Shown: positions 1 through 7,992, numbered from the stretch's first letter. The stretch: 17,788 bases of DNA from Spirochaetia bacterium (GCA_026002025.1 BOAU01000042.1:1-17788); one strand, 5' to 3'. The notes: a model not told the origin generated them from the sequence alone. Translations and numbers: made by a program.

Positions 1-859
1 ATACCGGGTGGTTTCTGTTAACCTTGGCTCGGCCACGGCGGACCTTTCCCGTTTGGCGGAAGAATTTGCGCGGTGGAAGGGTGTGGATCTTGTCGCCGCC
101 TATCATCACCCGGAATTGGGGCTTCTGGCGGCAAACCCCAAAAATTCAAGCCAGCTGGCCTGTTTCGGCCCTTTGCAAAAGCGGGAGCTTCTGGTGATCT
201 ATGCCGGCAAAGGTTCAGGAGCCGCCGATGAAAGCTGCCTCAGGGCGGCAAAACTTGCCGCCGCCCTGTTTGAGGGTGGAAAGGTATCGGGCCAACGGTC
301 CGCAGTCCCGGCGGAACTGCTGCGGGGAAATTTTACCGTAAAAAAATTGAAGAAAACCCTTGTCAAAACGGACACGAAGCCGGTAAAACCGCGAAAGGTA
401 AAGATTGCGGCGTCGGTAAAACCACGAAGGAACCTTTCCCGGATGGTCCGTGGACCGAAAAATGCCGCCGCCGTTGCTGTCAAAGAGGCGCCCAGGCCCG
501 CTGTTCCCACCATTGCCAAAGTTCCGGTGCGGATGACCCCCCGGTATTCGGTGATCGTTACCAACGAACTTTTTCATAATGGGAATGTGGAAGCCTGGAA
601 GCGGATTATCGCAAGCTATAAGGCCAAATACCCGGAATTACAGGTGTTCATCTATTACGAGGGAGAGCGGATTCTGGACATTAATTCCCTCTTTGTGTGG
701 GGGAAGGTTAAACACGGGGTTTCCATTCAGTTTGCCGTTGCGGGAAACGGTATCAGGGACGTGGCAAAATTGCAGCGCTACCTGGCCCAGGGGGCAAGCA
801 ATCAGTTTGAAGTATTCATCCGCAATGCGGCGGATACTGTTTTAAGGCTTTTCGGCTAG
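1..859 (+). CDS. Tandem degenerate HPr-like domain protein (5' end cut by window)
   Basis: The reading frame is open to the window edge, so the GTG at 8 is probably internal and the gene starts upstream. Numbering from that GTG, residues 1-91 and about 179-263 each follow the HPr pattern: a short strand, a loop, an amphipathic helix, strands, then a segment like the HPr N-A-K-S-I..L..L stretch, a G/K turn, I-x-F/I-x-A-G, and a closing helix. Neither copy keeps the canonical H-A-R-P phosphorylation loop. The first has G-S-A-T-A-D there; the second has F-H-N-G-N with a histidine (190) near the expected place. A Lys/Pro/Ala-rich basic linker (about 95-178) separates them. The next gene, 14 bp downstream, is PPDK-like, which fits a PEP phosphorelay partner. 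The HPr assignment comes from pattern comparison by eye; the protein could instead be an unrelated alpha/beta fold. Confidence 0.55.
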   Translation, partial: YRVVSVNLGSATADLSRLAEEFARWKGVDLVAAYHHPELGLLAANPKNSSQLACFGPLQKRELLVIYAGKGSGAADESCLRAAKLAAALFEGGKVSGQRSAVPAELLRGNFTVKKLKKTLVKTDTKPVKPRKVKIAASVKPRRNLSRMVRGPKNAAAVAVKEAPRPAVPTIAKVPVRMTPRYSVIVTNELFHNGNVEAWKRIIASYKAKYPELQVFIYYEGERILDINSLFVWGKVKHGVSIQFAVAGNGIRDVAKLQRYLAQGASNQFEVFIRNAADTVLRLFG

Positions 860-873
860 GTTAAGGACAAGAA

Positions 874-3501
874 ATGAATCGGCACATACATTTTTTCAGT
901 CAAAAAGACGGTATTTCCGGGAAGATTGACGCCGGGCTTTTAGGTGTCTGGGGGCGGGAACTCAATGATCTGGCGGAATTGGGATTTCCCATTCTGCCGG
1001 GCTTCATTCTGGATGCGGAAATTGCCTCTGGAATTGACGCCGAGGCTATTAAAAAGGATATAAAAGCTCTTTTGGACAGATGCGCCCTCATTGCGGGCAA
1101 AAAGTACGGGGATGCGGAGAATCCCCTGCTCCTCAAGGTGCTTGTTTCAGGGAACATGGCGGTGAGCGCCTATCCTGCGCTGCATAACTTCGGCCTGGTA
1201 CGGCCTACTATTGAAGGGTTTGCCAAATTGGCCGGTAAGGATTCCGCCGCCAGGGAGACGCTTTTTCTGATCCGGGGGATGCTCAAGGTTGAGGAGCGCA
1301 TCAGGGAAATGGAAGGGAAAACCAGGACGCGGGATGAGATAAGCGCCCATCTGAAAATTCTGGATCGGACTTTGGGCATTGCCCCGCCTTCCAATGAGTT
1401 GGGCGGAAGGGAAAAGCCCCTCAAAATTGACAAAAGCGCTGAAGCCTACATTGACGAGTATGCAAAATATTTTCCCGCCGGTTTTTTTGACAGCGCCGAA
1501 GATCAGCTTTTTATCGCCTTAAGCGAAATTTCCAAAATGCTCAGGCTGGAGCCTCTGACAGGGGAAAAGGATACGGCCCTGTTAATCCAGCCCATGGTAT
1601 ACAGCTATGGCAGGGATTCCTGTATCGGGACCTGTTTCAGCAGGAATGTATTTACGGGTGAGAAAAAGCTTCAGGGCGAATTCTGCCGGGGTTCATCCAA
1701 TGAAGCCGGAGCGCAGGGTATCGAAAAGATCAACGGCAAGCATCTCAAGGAACTGCAAAGGATCGCCTGGACACTGGAAGATCGATTCAGGGACATCCGG
1801 CAGCTGCGGTTTGCCGTGGAAAATGGGAAGCTTTGGCTGATTGAACAGGGTCCGGCGGGGCAGAAGTCCGTCAGGGCGGATATCAAATTGCTGCTGGATC
1901 TGGAAAAACGTAAAATTGTGGATAAGGTCTATGCGGTAAAGGCCGTTGAGCCCCGGCGGCTCAACGAAATCCTCCATCCCCTTATTGATACCCCCAGCGT
2001 CAAAGGGCTTAAATACCGGAAGGGCGGAATTGCCGGAGCTCCGGGGGCCGCTGTCGGCAGGGCTTACTTCAGTACCGACCGGCTCCTGAAGGCCCGCACC
2101 CTGGCCCGGCAGAAGGGGGAGGACGACCGGTTTATCCTGGTGCTGGAATCATCCTTTGCGGAGGATGTTAAGGCCATTGAAGTAAGCGCCGGGGTCCTCA
2201 CTTCGCAAGGGGGCTATGCCGCCCACGCTTCGGTGATTGCCCGCCAGTACGGCAAGGTGTCTCTGGTGGCTCCGGACCTCAAAATCAAGGGTAAAAAGGC
2301 CAATTTGGGAAATTTTACCTTTTCCGAAGGGGATTACCTCACTCTCGATGTGCCTTTTTACACTGAGCCTGTTGTGTATGCGGGGGCGGCAAAACTTATC
2401 GAACCGGACCCCACAGAATCGGGGCTGTTGGAATTTATTTCCCTGGTGTCGGACCTGCGCACTGAGCTTTTTGCCAGGACGGCCGAAAACGGCGCGGGCC
2501 GCAGGGCCGGAAGCCGCCGGTTTCAGGTCCGGGCAAACGCGGAAAGCCCTCGAGACGCGGCGCTGGCCCTGTCCTTTGGGGCCGAGGGGATCGGGCTCTG
2601 CCGCACGGAACACATGTTCTTTCAGGCGGAACGGCTCAAGGTATTCCAAAAGATGCTTCTTGGCAACGAAAAGGAGCGGAAACAGGCCCTGGCAAAGCTT
2701 TTGGTCATGCAGCGCTCTGATTTTTTCAGGCTTTTCAAGGTAATGGCGGGGAAGGACCTCTGCATCCGGCTGCTGGACGCCCCGCTCCACGAGTTTATCC
2801 CCGATGCTTTTCATGAGTCCAACCCCATGCTGGGCCGCCGGGGCTGCCGTATCGCCGTGTCCTTTCCCGAAATTTACGCCATGCAGGTGCAGGCTATCTT
2901 TGAAGCGGCCTATAAATTGCAAAAAGAAAAAATTGAAGTCCGCCTGGAAATCATGGTCCCCATGGTGATGAACGCCGCGGAATTAAGGCTCATCGCCTAC
3001 GGCAAGAACATTGAGGGGGCCGCCTATGCGGGGATCGCGGATATCGAGGAAGATCTGCGGCAGGGACAAAAGGCCCGGCCCCTGGACTACCACATCGGCG
3101 CCATGATCGAGCTTCCCGCCGCGGCTCTGGGAGCCGGAGAAATCGCCCGGTACGCCCGCTTTTTCAGTTTCGGCACCAACGATCTGACCCAAACTGCCCT
3201 GGGTATTTCACGGGATGATTTTACCGGTTTTATGGGCGACTACACCCGCTTCGATCTGATCCCCCGCAACCCCTTCAGCGTTTTGGACGGGCGTGTTAAG
3301 GAGCTGATTGCCCTGGCTGTGGAGCGGGGACGGCTTACCCGGCCGGATCTGATCTGCGGTCTCTGCGGCGAGCATGGGGCCAATGCCGAAAACCTGGAAT
3401 TCTGTATGGACGCCGGGCTTGACTATGTGTCCTGTTCGCCCTATGCCGTGCCTGTCGCACTGCTGGCCGCGGCACAGGCGGAAATTACGAGGGAAAAGTA
3501 A
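874..3501 (+). CDS. Pyruvate,phosphate dikinase-like PEP-utilising protein with eroded ATP domain
   Basis: The 875 residues match the usual length of bacterial PPDK. The C-terminal half is well conserved: the phosphohistidine motif Q-G-G-Y-A-A-H-A-S-V-I-A-R (His451), then the PEP/pyruvate barrel with R-A-N-A-E (about 553), G-I-G-L-C-R-T-E-H-M-F (about 572-582), L-L-D-A-P-L-H-E-F (633-641), N-P-M-L-G-R-R-G-C-R (650-659), Mg ligands E746 and D770, S-F-G-T-N-D-L-T-Q, and the catalytic-type Cys831 in G-L-C-G-E-H-G. The N-terminal ATP-grasp half is degenerate: G-G-K-G-A-N-L is replaced by G-V-W-G-R-E-L, the V-R-S-G-A arginine segment by L-K-V-L-V-S-G, and the Q-T-R-x-G-K-R-T end by E-Q-G-P-A-G-Q-K-S. 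It may therefore transfer phosphate from PEP without normal ATP/Pi chemistry, much as Enzyme I does. Start: ATG with AAGGA at 863-867. It probably forms an operon with the HPr-like gene. Confidence 0.85.
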   Translation: MNRHIHFFSQKDGISGKIDAGLLGVWGRELNDLAELGFPILPGFILDAEIASGIDAEAIKKDIKALLDRCALIAGKKYGDAENPLLLKVLVSGNMAVSAYPALHNFGLVRPTIEGFAKLAGKDSAARETLFLIRGMLKVEERIREMEGKTRTRDEISAHLKILDRTLGIAPPSNELGGREKPLKIDKSAEAYIDEYAKYFPAGFFDSAEDQLFIALSEISKMLRLEPLTGEKDTALLIQPMVYSYGRDSCIGTCFSRNVFTGEKKLQGEFCRGSSNEAGAQGIEKINGKHLKELQRIAWTLEDRFRDIRQLRFAVENGKLWLIEQGPAGQKSVRADIKLLLDLEKRKIVDKVYAVKAVEPRRLNEILHPLIDTPSVKGLKYRKGGIAGAPGAAVGRAYFSTDRLLKARTLARQKGEDDRFILVLESSFAEDVKAIEVSAGVLTSQGGYAAHASVIARQYGKVSLVAPDLKIKGKKANLGNFTFSEGDYLTLDVPFYTEPVVYAGAAKLIEPDPTESGLLEFISLVSDLRTELFARTAENGAGRRAGSRRFQVRANAESPRDAALALSFGAEGIGLCRTEHMFFQAERLKVFQKMLLGNEKERKQALAKLLVMQRSDFFRLFKVMAGKDLCIRLLDAPLHEFIPDAFHESNPMLGRRGCRIAVSFPEIYAMQVQAIFEAAYKLQKEKIEVRLEIMVPMVMNAAELRLIAYGKNIEGAAYAGIADIEEDLRQGQKARPLDYHIGAMIELPAAALGAGEIARYARFFSFGTNDLTQTALGISRDDFTGFMGDYTRFDLIPRNPFSVLDGRVKELIALAVERGRLTRPDLICGLCGEHGANAENLEFCMDAGLDYVSCSPYAVPVALLAAAQAEITREK

Positions 3502-3504
3502 GGA

Positions 3505-4065
3505 TTACGCGTATTGGTTCTTAAAGCCCATGGTCTTTTGGATGATGGTGGCGGCTTCTTTGGCAAATTTTTTTGCGTCCGCCTGGGGAATTGCCCCATC
3601 CTGATTAAAGCTCCGCTCGAAAAACAGGGCCATGGTGGCGTAGATATCCGGATGATTAAAGAATACAAAGGAGATATTGAAGCCCCGGGATTTTGTGACC
3701 GTAAAGGAAGTCAGGGATTCGATGGGCTCTTTGGCGATCAGGGCCTTAATCTGGTTTTTTGAGGTAAGTATTTCAAGCTCCTTGAACCGGAGGGGGATCT
3801 GTTCACCGGCAGGGCGAAGGTAGGGCTCGGTGCCCTTGTGCGGATAGGAAGCGGGTTCGATAAGGATGTACAGTTTTTTGCCCTGGGACTGGAATGTCAG
3901 CCCGTCTCCCTCGGTATATATGGCCTTTACCCCGGAATAGGAAATTATCTCATACCTCGTATAACCGGTATTTATATTGACAAAGGATGAAACGAGATAG
4001 GCCTGATCCTTCGGCAGCTTGTTCTGATTGTAGGCATCGAATAAATCCAGCGCTTTTATTGCCAT
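3505..4065 (-). CDS. Unrecognised 186-residue protein
   Basis: I do not recognise this family. The start is an ATG preceded by AGGGGG six bases upstream, and a TATAAT box lies about 27 bases before the ATG, so it looks expressed. The protein is soluble-looking, with no signal peptide and no membrane segment. The first half is strand-rich with an aromatic pattern (Y-L-V-S-S-F-V-N-I, K-K-L-Y-I-L-I-E-P). The C-terminal third ends in a probable helix (about residues 160-182) containing A-K-K-F-A-K-E-A-A-T-I-I. It is convergent with the PPDK-like gene, with three bases between the stop codons, and has its own promoter, so it is probably not cotranscribed with the lacI-type gene upstream of it. Base composition resembles the neighbours. 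Confidence 0.7.
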   Translation of the reverse strand: MAIKALDLFDAYNQNKLPKDQAYLVSSFVNINTGYTRYEIISYSGVKAIYTEGDGLTFQSQGKKLYILIEPASYPHKGTEPYLRPAGEQIPLRFKELEILTSKNQIKALIAKEPIESLTSFTVTKSRGFNISFVFFNHPDIYATMALFFERSFNQDGAIPQADAKKFAKEAATIIQKTMGFKNQYA

Positions 4066-4091
4066 TATTTCCCCCTGATTTGCTTCTTCTA

Positions 4092-4119
4092 ATTATATGC
4101 AATTTTTCAAAACCGGCAA
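4092..4119 (-). promoter_or_regulatory. Sigma70-type promoter of the 186-residue protein gene
   Basis: On the minus strand TTGCCG (4114-4119) and a perfect TATAAT (4092-4097) are separated by 16 bp, placing the transcription start about 20 bases upstream of the ATG at 4065. The -35 box lies inside the small hairpin that follows the lacI-type gene, so the terminator and the promoter share DNA. Confidence 0.5.
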
Positions 4120-4126
4120 CCGGTTT
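4110..4126 (-). terminator. Weak hairpin at the 3' end of the GH3-lacI operon
   Basis: A perfect 7-bp stem, AAACCGG / CCGGTTT with a 3-base loop, overlaps the stop codon of the LacI-type gene. On the minus strand only four T residues run through the end of the stem before TGAAAAATT, so termination would be weak. Confidence 0.4.
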
Positions 4127-5168
4127 ACTCGCGGTTAAGGGCGGCGATACTCTGCCGTTCCCTAAGGATACAGGGAAACAGCCGTTGGGTTAGTTCCGCA
4201 TACCGCCCGTCCAGTCTGGCGGTAAGCTGGGTAACAACCGCGTCCATCAGGGTGTGAATGTCCATCTCAAAGGTGGTAATCTGGGGCAGAAAAAATGCCG
4301 CTGCTCCTTCGGAAGAAACGATTGACACGATTGATACATCTTCGGGGATACGGAGCCCCCGTTTTTCCACACCCCTGATAAGCCCCGGCAGGGCCTTGTC
4401 ATTCATCACCACAAATGCGCTGGTGGCGCTGTGATCCACAAGAAATGCCTCCGTAACCGCGCAGGTTTGTATTGGATTGGAATCGCAGAAGAGCTCTGTC
4501 CCGTCCATGTCAAAGTTGCGGCACAAATAGGTAAAGGCCTCATGAACGCGCACCACCGGTCCGTAGCCGGAGCTATATGACTGTTTTGACTGGTTGATGA
4601 AAACCAGATGCCGGTGTCCCAGGCCCTTGAGATAGGAGATGCACTGCATCATGGTGGCAAAGAAGTCAATGTCGATAAAGGGCTCCACGGGAATTTCCGC
4701 ATCCCTGCCCATGAGGATGAAGGGAATGCCGAAGCGCTTGAGAATGCCGATGCGCCGGTCCGCGGTGTGTACCTCCATCAGGATTACCCCATCCACCAGC
4801 TCCTGCTGAATGAGCCGCAGGAGTTCCGCTTCCTCATCGGTTTGAAGGGTCCAGATGACCAGATGATAGCCCTGGCTGGTGGCGCTTCTGGCGGCCTGTA
4901 TAATGAGTTCCGTCTCGGAGATGCCGATACCGTGTTCCACCGGGGGAAAGAGAAGGGCGATGATATGGGTCCGCTTGCTGGCGAGGCTGCGGGCGATGGC
5001 ATTGGGCTGGTAGTGCAGCTTTTGCATCGCCTCGGTGATACACTGTTTTTTCTCAACGGAAATCGGCCGCCTGCCGCTGATGGCGTAGGAAACGGTGCTC
5101 ACCGAAACCCCCGCCAGTTCCGCCACATCCTTGATGGAGCTTTTTCTTTCCGCCTTTCCCCCGGCCAA
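4125..5168 (-). CDS. LacI-family transcriptional repressor of the adjacent glycosidase/transport genes
   Basis: The 347 residues match the LacI/GalR family. The N-terminal helix-turn-helix (about 11-30) reads S-I-K-D-V-A-E-L-A-G-V-S-V-S-T-V-S-Y-A-I-S-G, followed by the hinge helix with Y-Q-P-N-A-I-A-R-S-L (about 53-62) and a periplasmic-binding-protein-like sugar-sensing domain. The start is TTG: AAAGGA lies 8 bases upstream, the helix-turn-helix begins right after it, and the next in-frame ATG falls after the DNA-binding motif. The TTG lies 3 bases after the GH3 stop codon, so translation is probably coupled. LacI-type operators at the promoter of its own operon and at the divergent transporter promoter imply autoregulation and control of the transporter. 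The inducer is unknown; a sugar related to the GH3 substrate is likely. Confidence 0.92.
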   Translation of the reverse strand: MAGGKAERKSSIKDVAELAGVSVSTVSYAISGRRPISVEKKQCITEAMQKLHYQPNAIARSLASKRTHIIALLFPPVEHGIGISETELIIQAARSATSQGYHLVIWTLQTDEEAELLRLIQQELVDGVILMEVHTADRRIGILKRFGIPFILMGRDAEIPVEPFIDIDFFATMMQCISYLKGLGHRHLVFINQSKQSYSSGYGPVVRVHEAFTYLCRNFDMDGTELFCDSNPIQTCAVTEAFLVDHSATSAFVVMNDKALPGLIRGVEKRGLRIPEDVSIVSIVSSEGAAAFFLPQITTFEMDIHTLMDAVVTQLTARLDGRYAELTQRLFPCILRERQSIAALNRE

Positions 5169-5171
5169 TCG

Positions 5172-7619
5172 TCAGATCCTTTCCAGGGTTTGTTCCCCCC
5201 GGATATCCGCGGAACTGGCGCCGATCATAAAGGTATAGCCCTGGTGATCAAGCGCAAAGGCGTTGGCGCCTTCATCGTAGTAGGCAAGTTCGTCAAGAGG
5301 AACGGTAAAGGAAAGGCGCTTTTCCTCGCCGGCGCAGAGGTGTATCCGTTGGAAGGCGCAGAGCTGCCTGCAAGGCCGGGGCACATCGGTACGTTTCGAG
5401 GCGAAGTAAAGCTGGGGCACCTCGTCACCGTCAAGGGAACCGGTATTCTTTAGAGTCACCGATGCCTCAATGTTTTTCCCCTGTTGCGCAACGGAAAAGC
5501 CGCTATACGAAAAGGCCGTATAACTTAGGCCAAAGCCGAAGGGATGCAGAACCGGTTTATCATAATAGAGATAGGTAACCTTGTTTTTGATGATGTCGTA
5601 GTCGTTGATGTCGGGAAGATCCTGGCCGTCGGCGTACCATGTCTGGGAGAGCCGCCCCGCAGGGGAAAAGTCCCCGGCCAGGGCTTCGGCAAGGGCGGTT
5701 CCCACTTCCTGCATCCCATGGGCCGTGTACAGTACAGAGCGGGCGATCCCTTCCTGGGGACCCAGGGCATAGGGCAGGCCGGCAATAACCGTGAGGACCG
5801 TGTTCCGGTTCCTGTGGGACACCCCCTCAAGGAGGGCCGCCATGCGGGGCGGCAGATCAAGGGTCTCGCGGTCAATACATTCCCGCGCGCCGATGAGGGC
5901 ATGGTTCCCCACAACCACCACCGCCGCGTCCGCGCCCTTTGCCGCTTCAACGGCTTCCTCAAGGCCGTCTTTCAGGCGCACAATCGAGAGGTCCGCTAGG
6001 ACGGCGTTCACCTTTTCTACCGCCCCCGGCGCGTAGGGTTTGTTGTAGACACTGTTTCCCTGCCGCATGGCCACCCCAATAGCATTGGATGATTGCAGCG
6101 CCACGTCGGGCAGGAAGCGGTCGGGAATCTGGCCCGCCGGGCCCTCGCAGAAGAACAGTTCCCGCACAAACCAGCCCCATATGGCCCCTGATGTACAGAG
6201 AAGCCTGCCGTCACTATCGGTGGTAAGATATTTTTGGCTTTCAATGTGTAAAAAGCCGAAGCCGCCGTATCCCCAATCGGATACACGGAATACGGCGCGG
6301 TTTTCTTCGGTCCCATCAAGCACAGTAGAACCATCAGGCAAAACCCGCAGCCAGGCCTTGTTTTTTTTGCTCTGGAAGGCGCAGGTATCACAGCCGTCTG
6401 CATAGACCACTTCGCTTTGGGCAAAGGTTTTTTTGATGCCTGAAAGGGGCGTTACTTCGTAGGGAGGATTGCCGGAGTACCAGTCGCTCATGTTCTCATT
6501 GCCCAACTGCCCGATGACGGCGATTTTTTTTGTACCTTCCCGTTTCAGCGGCAGGAACCCGTCATTCTTCAATAAGACAACCGCTTCCCGCGCCGCCTGC
6601 CGGGCAAGGGCGCTGTTTTTTTCGGAACAGAGCGCGGCCCTGGTAATGGCGGCATAGGGGTTTTTGGAAGCATCCGCGTCAAACTGCCCCAGCCGGAACC
6701 GGACCCGCAGGGTGTAATAAATAGCGCGGTCAATATCAGCCTCGGTGATGAGCTTTTGTTCCAGGGCCTCTTGGGCCGCATTTTTTACCAGGTCCGCCTC
6801 ATCCAGAAACACATTCATCCCCGCCTTGATCGCCAGGGCAAGGGATTCCGCGTGGGTGGCGCAGTACTTATGTTCAGTCACCACCTGCTTGTAGGCGCCG
6901 CCGTCTGTCACGAAGTAACCCTCGCAGCCCCACTGTTCGCGGAGTACCGTATTCAGTTCAGGGTTGAGCATCCCCGGTATGCCGTTCACCTTGTTGTAGG
7001 CGGTCATCAGGGACAGGGCCTTGCCGTCCTTAAAGGCGTAGGAAAAAACCCGAAGGTAGTATTCCTGTTTGGTGCGTATTGTTAAAACGGAATTGGTGAA
7101 TGAGCGGTCCCTTTCAAAGTTATTGGCATAGAAATGTTTCGGCGATGCTATTGCCTGCACATAGAAGGGATCCTCTCCCTGTATACCCTGTATGAGGGAT
7201 GCGGCGAGTTTCCCCGCAAGGAAGGGATCTTCACCGTAGGCTTCCTCGTTGCGGCCCCAGCGGGGGTCCCGTTCCATATCAATGGTAGGGCAGAAGAGGC
7301 TCAAAAAGGAGCGGTGACCCACGGCATCGTAGAAGGCCCGGGCTTCCTCTCCGATTACGGCTCCCACTTCATGCAGCAGGGCGCGGTCCCAGGTACAGCT
7401 CAGGCCCAGGGGCTGGGGGAACACCGTGGCTTTTCCGCCCGCACGGTCCACCACCCCGTGGGCGCCTTCCGCGCCGGCGTGGTACTCCTCAATGCCCAGG
7501 CGCGGTATGGCCTCCTGGTGTGAGGGCAGAAAGCCGATTTTTTCCGCAAGGGTCAAGCGCCCGAGCAAATCCTGTACGCGGTTCTCCAGAGACGCCGCAC
7601 TGTCCTGAAACGCAATCAT
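5172..7619 (-). CDS. Glycoside hydrolase family 3 (beta-glucosidase/xylosidase-like), intracellular
   Basis: The layout is that of a long bacterial GH3 enzyme. Numbering from the ATG at 7619, the N-terminal barrel contains R-D-P-R-W-G-R-N-E-E-A-Y-G-E-D-P (117-132), K-H-F-Y-A-N-N (161-167) and the nucleophile region G-Y-F-V-T-D-G-G with Asp239. The second alpha/beta sandwich begins near A-R-E-A-V-V-L-L-K-N-D-G (about 343-354). It is interrupted by an insert (about 410-500) rich in aromatic and Gly residues, including F-R-V-S-D-W-G and W-G-W-F-V-R-E-L-F, which resembles a fascin-like beta-trefoil module. A fibronectin-III-like C-terminal domain follows (about 715-805). There is no signal peptide, so it acts in the cytoplasm on imported oligosaccharides. 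I prefer the ATG at 7619 because GGGGG lies 5 bases upstream; the ATG at 7631 (4 residues longer) has no ribosome-binding site. Exact sugar specificity cannot be read from sequence. Confidence 0.92.
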   Translation of the reverse strand: MIAFQDSAASLENRVQDLLGRLTLAEKIGFLPSHQEAIPRLGIEEYHAGAEGAHGVVDRAGGKATVFPQPLGLSCTWDRALLHEVGAVIGEEARAFYDAVGHRSFLSLFCPTIDMERDPRWGRNEEAYGEDPFLAGKLAASLIQGIQGEDPFYVQAIASPKHFYANNFERDRSFTNSVLTIRTKQEYYLRVFSYAFKDGKALSLMTAYNKVNGIPGMLNPELNTVLREQWGCEGYFVTDGGAYKQVVTEHKYCATHAESLALAIKAGMNVFLDEADLVKNAAQEALEQKLITEADIDRAIYYTLRVRFRLGQFDADASKNPYAAITRAALCSEKNSALARQAAREAVVLLKNDGFLPLKREGTKKIAVIGQLGNENMSDWYSGNPPYEVTPLSGIKKTFAQSEVVYADGCDTCAFQSKKNKAWLRVLPDGSTVLDGTEENRAVFRVSDWGYGGFGFLHIESQKYLTTDSDGRLLCTSGAIWGWFVRELFFCEGPAGQIPDRFLPDVALQSSNAIGVAMRQGNSVYNKPYAPGAVEKVNAVLADLSIVRLKDGLEEAVEAAKGADAAVVVVGNHALIGARECIDRETLDLPPRMAALLEGVSHRNRNTVLTVIAGLPYALGPQEGIARSVLYTAHGMQEVGTALAEALAGDFSPAGRLSQTWYADGQDLPDINDYDIIKNKVTYLYYDKPVLHPFGFGLSYTAFSYSGFSVAQQGKNIEASVTLKNTGSLDGDEVPQLYFASKRTDVPRPCRQLCAFQRIHLCAGEEKRLSFTVPLDELAYYDEGANAFALDHQGYTFMIGASSADIRGEQTLERI

Positions 7620-7640
7620 ATCCACCCCCATCGAAATATA

Positions 7641-7660
7641 TTATCGAAATGATTCGATAA
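7641..7660. promoter_or_regulatory. LacI-type operator at the GH3-lacI promoter
   Basis: TTATCGAAATGATTCGATAA is a 20-bp imperfect palindrome with half-sites ATCGAA/TTCGAT. It covers the predicted transcription start of the GH3 promoter, 3 bp from the -10 box. An additional ATCGAA half-site lies at 7630-7635. Its 16-bp core differs at one base from the site at 8003-8018. Confidence 0.75.
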
Positions 7661-7663
7661 CAC

Positions 7664-7693
7664 ATCATACAGTTACCGGCAAGAATCTGTCAA
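7664..7693 (-). promoter_or_regulatory. Sigma70 promoter of the GH3-lacI operon
   Basis: On the minus strand a perfect TTGACA (7688-7693) is followed after 18 bp by TATGAT (7664-7669). The predicted transcription start, near 7657, falls inside the operator. Confidence 0.7.
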
Positions 7694-7728
7694 ATAAAAA
7701 ACGAATCATGTTGAAAAACACTTTTTTT

Positions 7729-7962
7729 GCATTTTTTTCCACGACAAACGCATGAAAAAAATTATTCACGAATTTTCACTGATTAAGATAGGATTCTTTA
7801 GGATTTAAACCACGAACGACACAAACCCCACGAAAAAGCACAAAATTGCACAAAAATGTTCGTGTCTTTCGCGTGGTTCGTGGTTAAATTCTTAAATTTA
7901 TCCGTTTTTTGGGGATCAGATGGTTAAGAAATTCTTTCATGCGTTTGTCGTGCATTTTTTTC
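7729..7962. mobile_element. MITE-like inverted-repeat element between the divergent promoters
   Basis: A perfect 17-bp terminal inverted repeat (ACGACAAACGCATGAAA at 7741-7757; its complement at 7935-7951) bounds about 212 bp with no coding capacity. An 11-bp direct repeat, GCATTTTTTTC, flanks it at 7729-7739 and 7952-7962 and looks like a target-site duplication. Inside are further inverted arms (AACCACGAAC at 7808-7817 and its complement at 7876-7885) and a short direct repeat GCACAAAA (7838, 7848) near the centre. The whole could fold into a long imperfect hairpin. The gap between the GH3 and transporter genes otherwise holds only promoters and operators. The T-rich flanks weaken the target-duplication reading. 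Confidence 0.5.
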
Positions 7963-7992
7963 TTGACAGTGTTTAAAAAAGGGGGTTATCAT
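7963..7992 (+). promoter_or_regulatory. Sigma70 promoter of the sugar ABC transporter operon
   Basis: A perfect TTGACA (7963-7968), an 18-bp spacer and TATCAT (7987-7992). The transcription start should be near 7999, just before the operator. The -35 box directly abuts the right flank of the inverted-repeat element. Confidence 0.65.

Noticed and set aside
2149..2922. Minus-strand open frame (257 codons) inside the PPDK-like gene
   Set aside because: It lies opposite the highly conserved PEP-binding region; no ribosome-binding site or family resemblance.
874..3501. Calling the 875-residue protein Enzyme I (ptsI) or a normal ppdK
   Set aside because: It is far longer than Enzyme I and has PPDK-specific motifs, yet the ATP-grasp signatures of a working PPDK are missing, so neither name is safe.
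4608..5453. Plus-strand open frame (281 codons) across the lacI-type/GH3 junction
   Set aside because: Antisense to two well-supported genes and spans both; its sequence looks like a reverse-frame shadow.
7838..7858. Short direct repeats (GCACAAAA twice) as a CRISPR or iteron array
   Set aside because: Only two 8-bp copies, no spacers of regular length, and they sit inside the inverted-repeat element.
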